Source: an uncultured Bacilli bacterium (GTDB taxonomy: Bacteria; Bacillota_I; Bacilli_A; RF39; UBA660). From it: a stretch of DNA of 64,000 nucleotides. The notes under the pieces were generated by a model. That model was given only the letters and a program-made list of their open reading frames with translations. It was not told where the DNA came from and searched no databases. The number at the start of each line of letters is the position of its first letter. Positions within the stretch are counted from its first letter, which is position 1. Of the stretch, positions 63,989 through 64,000 are shown in pieces. Location of the stretch: contig CAKOJN010000002.1 in NCBI GenBank assembly GCA_934090685.1, positions 148,501-212,500 on the forward strand, written 5' to 3'. The translations under genes and the position numbers were made by a program.

Positions 63989-64000
63989 ATTATTAACAAA

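Noticed and set aside
1..64000. Mycoplasma-type genetic code (TGA = Trp)
   Set aside because: Several clear genes end at TGA (2126, 32994, 49045) and Trp is encoded by TGG; murB and transpeptidase genes also imply a cell wall.

Overview
The window is a gene-dense, very AT-rich (I estimate well over 70 % A+T) chromosomal segment of a low-GC Firmicute. TGA, TAA and TAG all end genes (TGA ends the HigA-like, arginine deiminase and small prepilin genes), so the standard bacterial code is used and the mycoplasma code is excluded. Housekeeping order (lspA-rluD, pheS-pheT with a T-box, infC-rpmI-rplT, rsmE-mtaB, spoIIGA-sigE with sigG-ylmC just beyond) is that of Bacilli and Clostridia. The mix of sporulation genes, giant prepilin-like proteins and Cys-rich surface proteins suggests an uncultured gut Bacilli lineage near the Mollicutes/Erysipelotrichia; that placement is inference.

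Layout: 1-4.5 kb trmK, a HigBA-type toxin-antitoxin pair whose antitoxin carries a metalloprotease domain, a cyclophilin lipoprotein, folD and a TtcA-like thiolase. 4.6-8.9 kb two very large prepilin-like proteins. 8.9-12.4 kb rpsD with a structured leader, murB, rpmB and unknowns. 12.4-20.2 kb a sporulation block (spoIIGA, sigE, sigG, ylmC) interrupted by a three-gene envelope-protein operon and followed by lspA-rluD. 20-32.4 kb tspO, rhomboid, another giant prepilin, lexA/trpS, a sortase-signal microprotein, an RNA methyltransferase, a SpoVD-like transpeptidase, a DUF4143 ATPase and the pilus/secretion ATPase. 32.5-38.4 kb a small prepilin, a bacterial-type proS, then T-box-pheST. 38.6-47.7 kb a surface-protein island: a 1459-residue repeat protein and two tandem copies of a surface-protein/lipoprotein cassette. 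47.8-51.4 kb arginine deiminase pathway with carbamate kinase fused in frame to an antiporter. 51.6-64 kb trmB, envelope proteins, an MscS channel, T-box with a second, archaeal-type proS, infC-rpmI-rplT, smr, rsmE, mtaB, a DUF5684-like protein and tRNA-Met.

Themes: (1) sporulation with possible conserved control (a Spo0A-box match before spoIIGA, a hairpin over the sigG ribosome site); (2) a dispersed type IV pilus/pseudopilus system whose ATPase and four prepilins lie here, three of the prepilins carrying large ectodomains that may share a closing motif with the separate signal-peptide surface proteins; (3) RNA-level regulation (two T-boxes, an rpsD leader, an infC attenuator). Promoters are mostly sigma-A type with an extended TG -10; terminators are short perfect hairpins with T-tracts.
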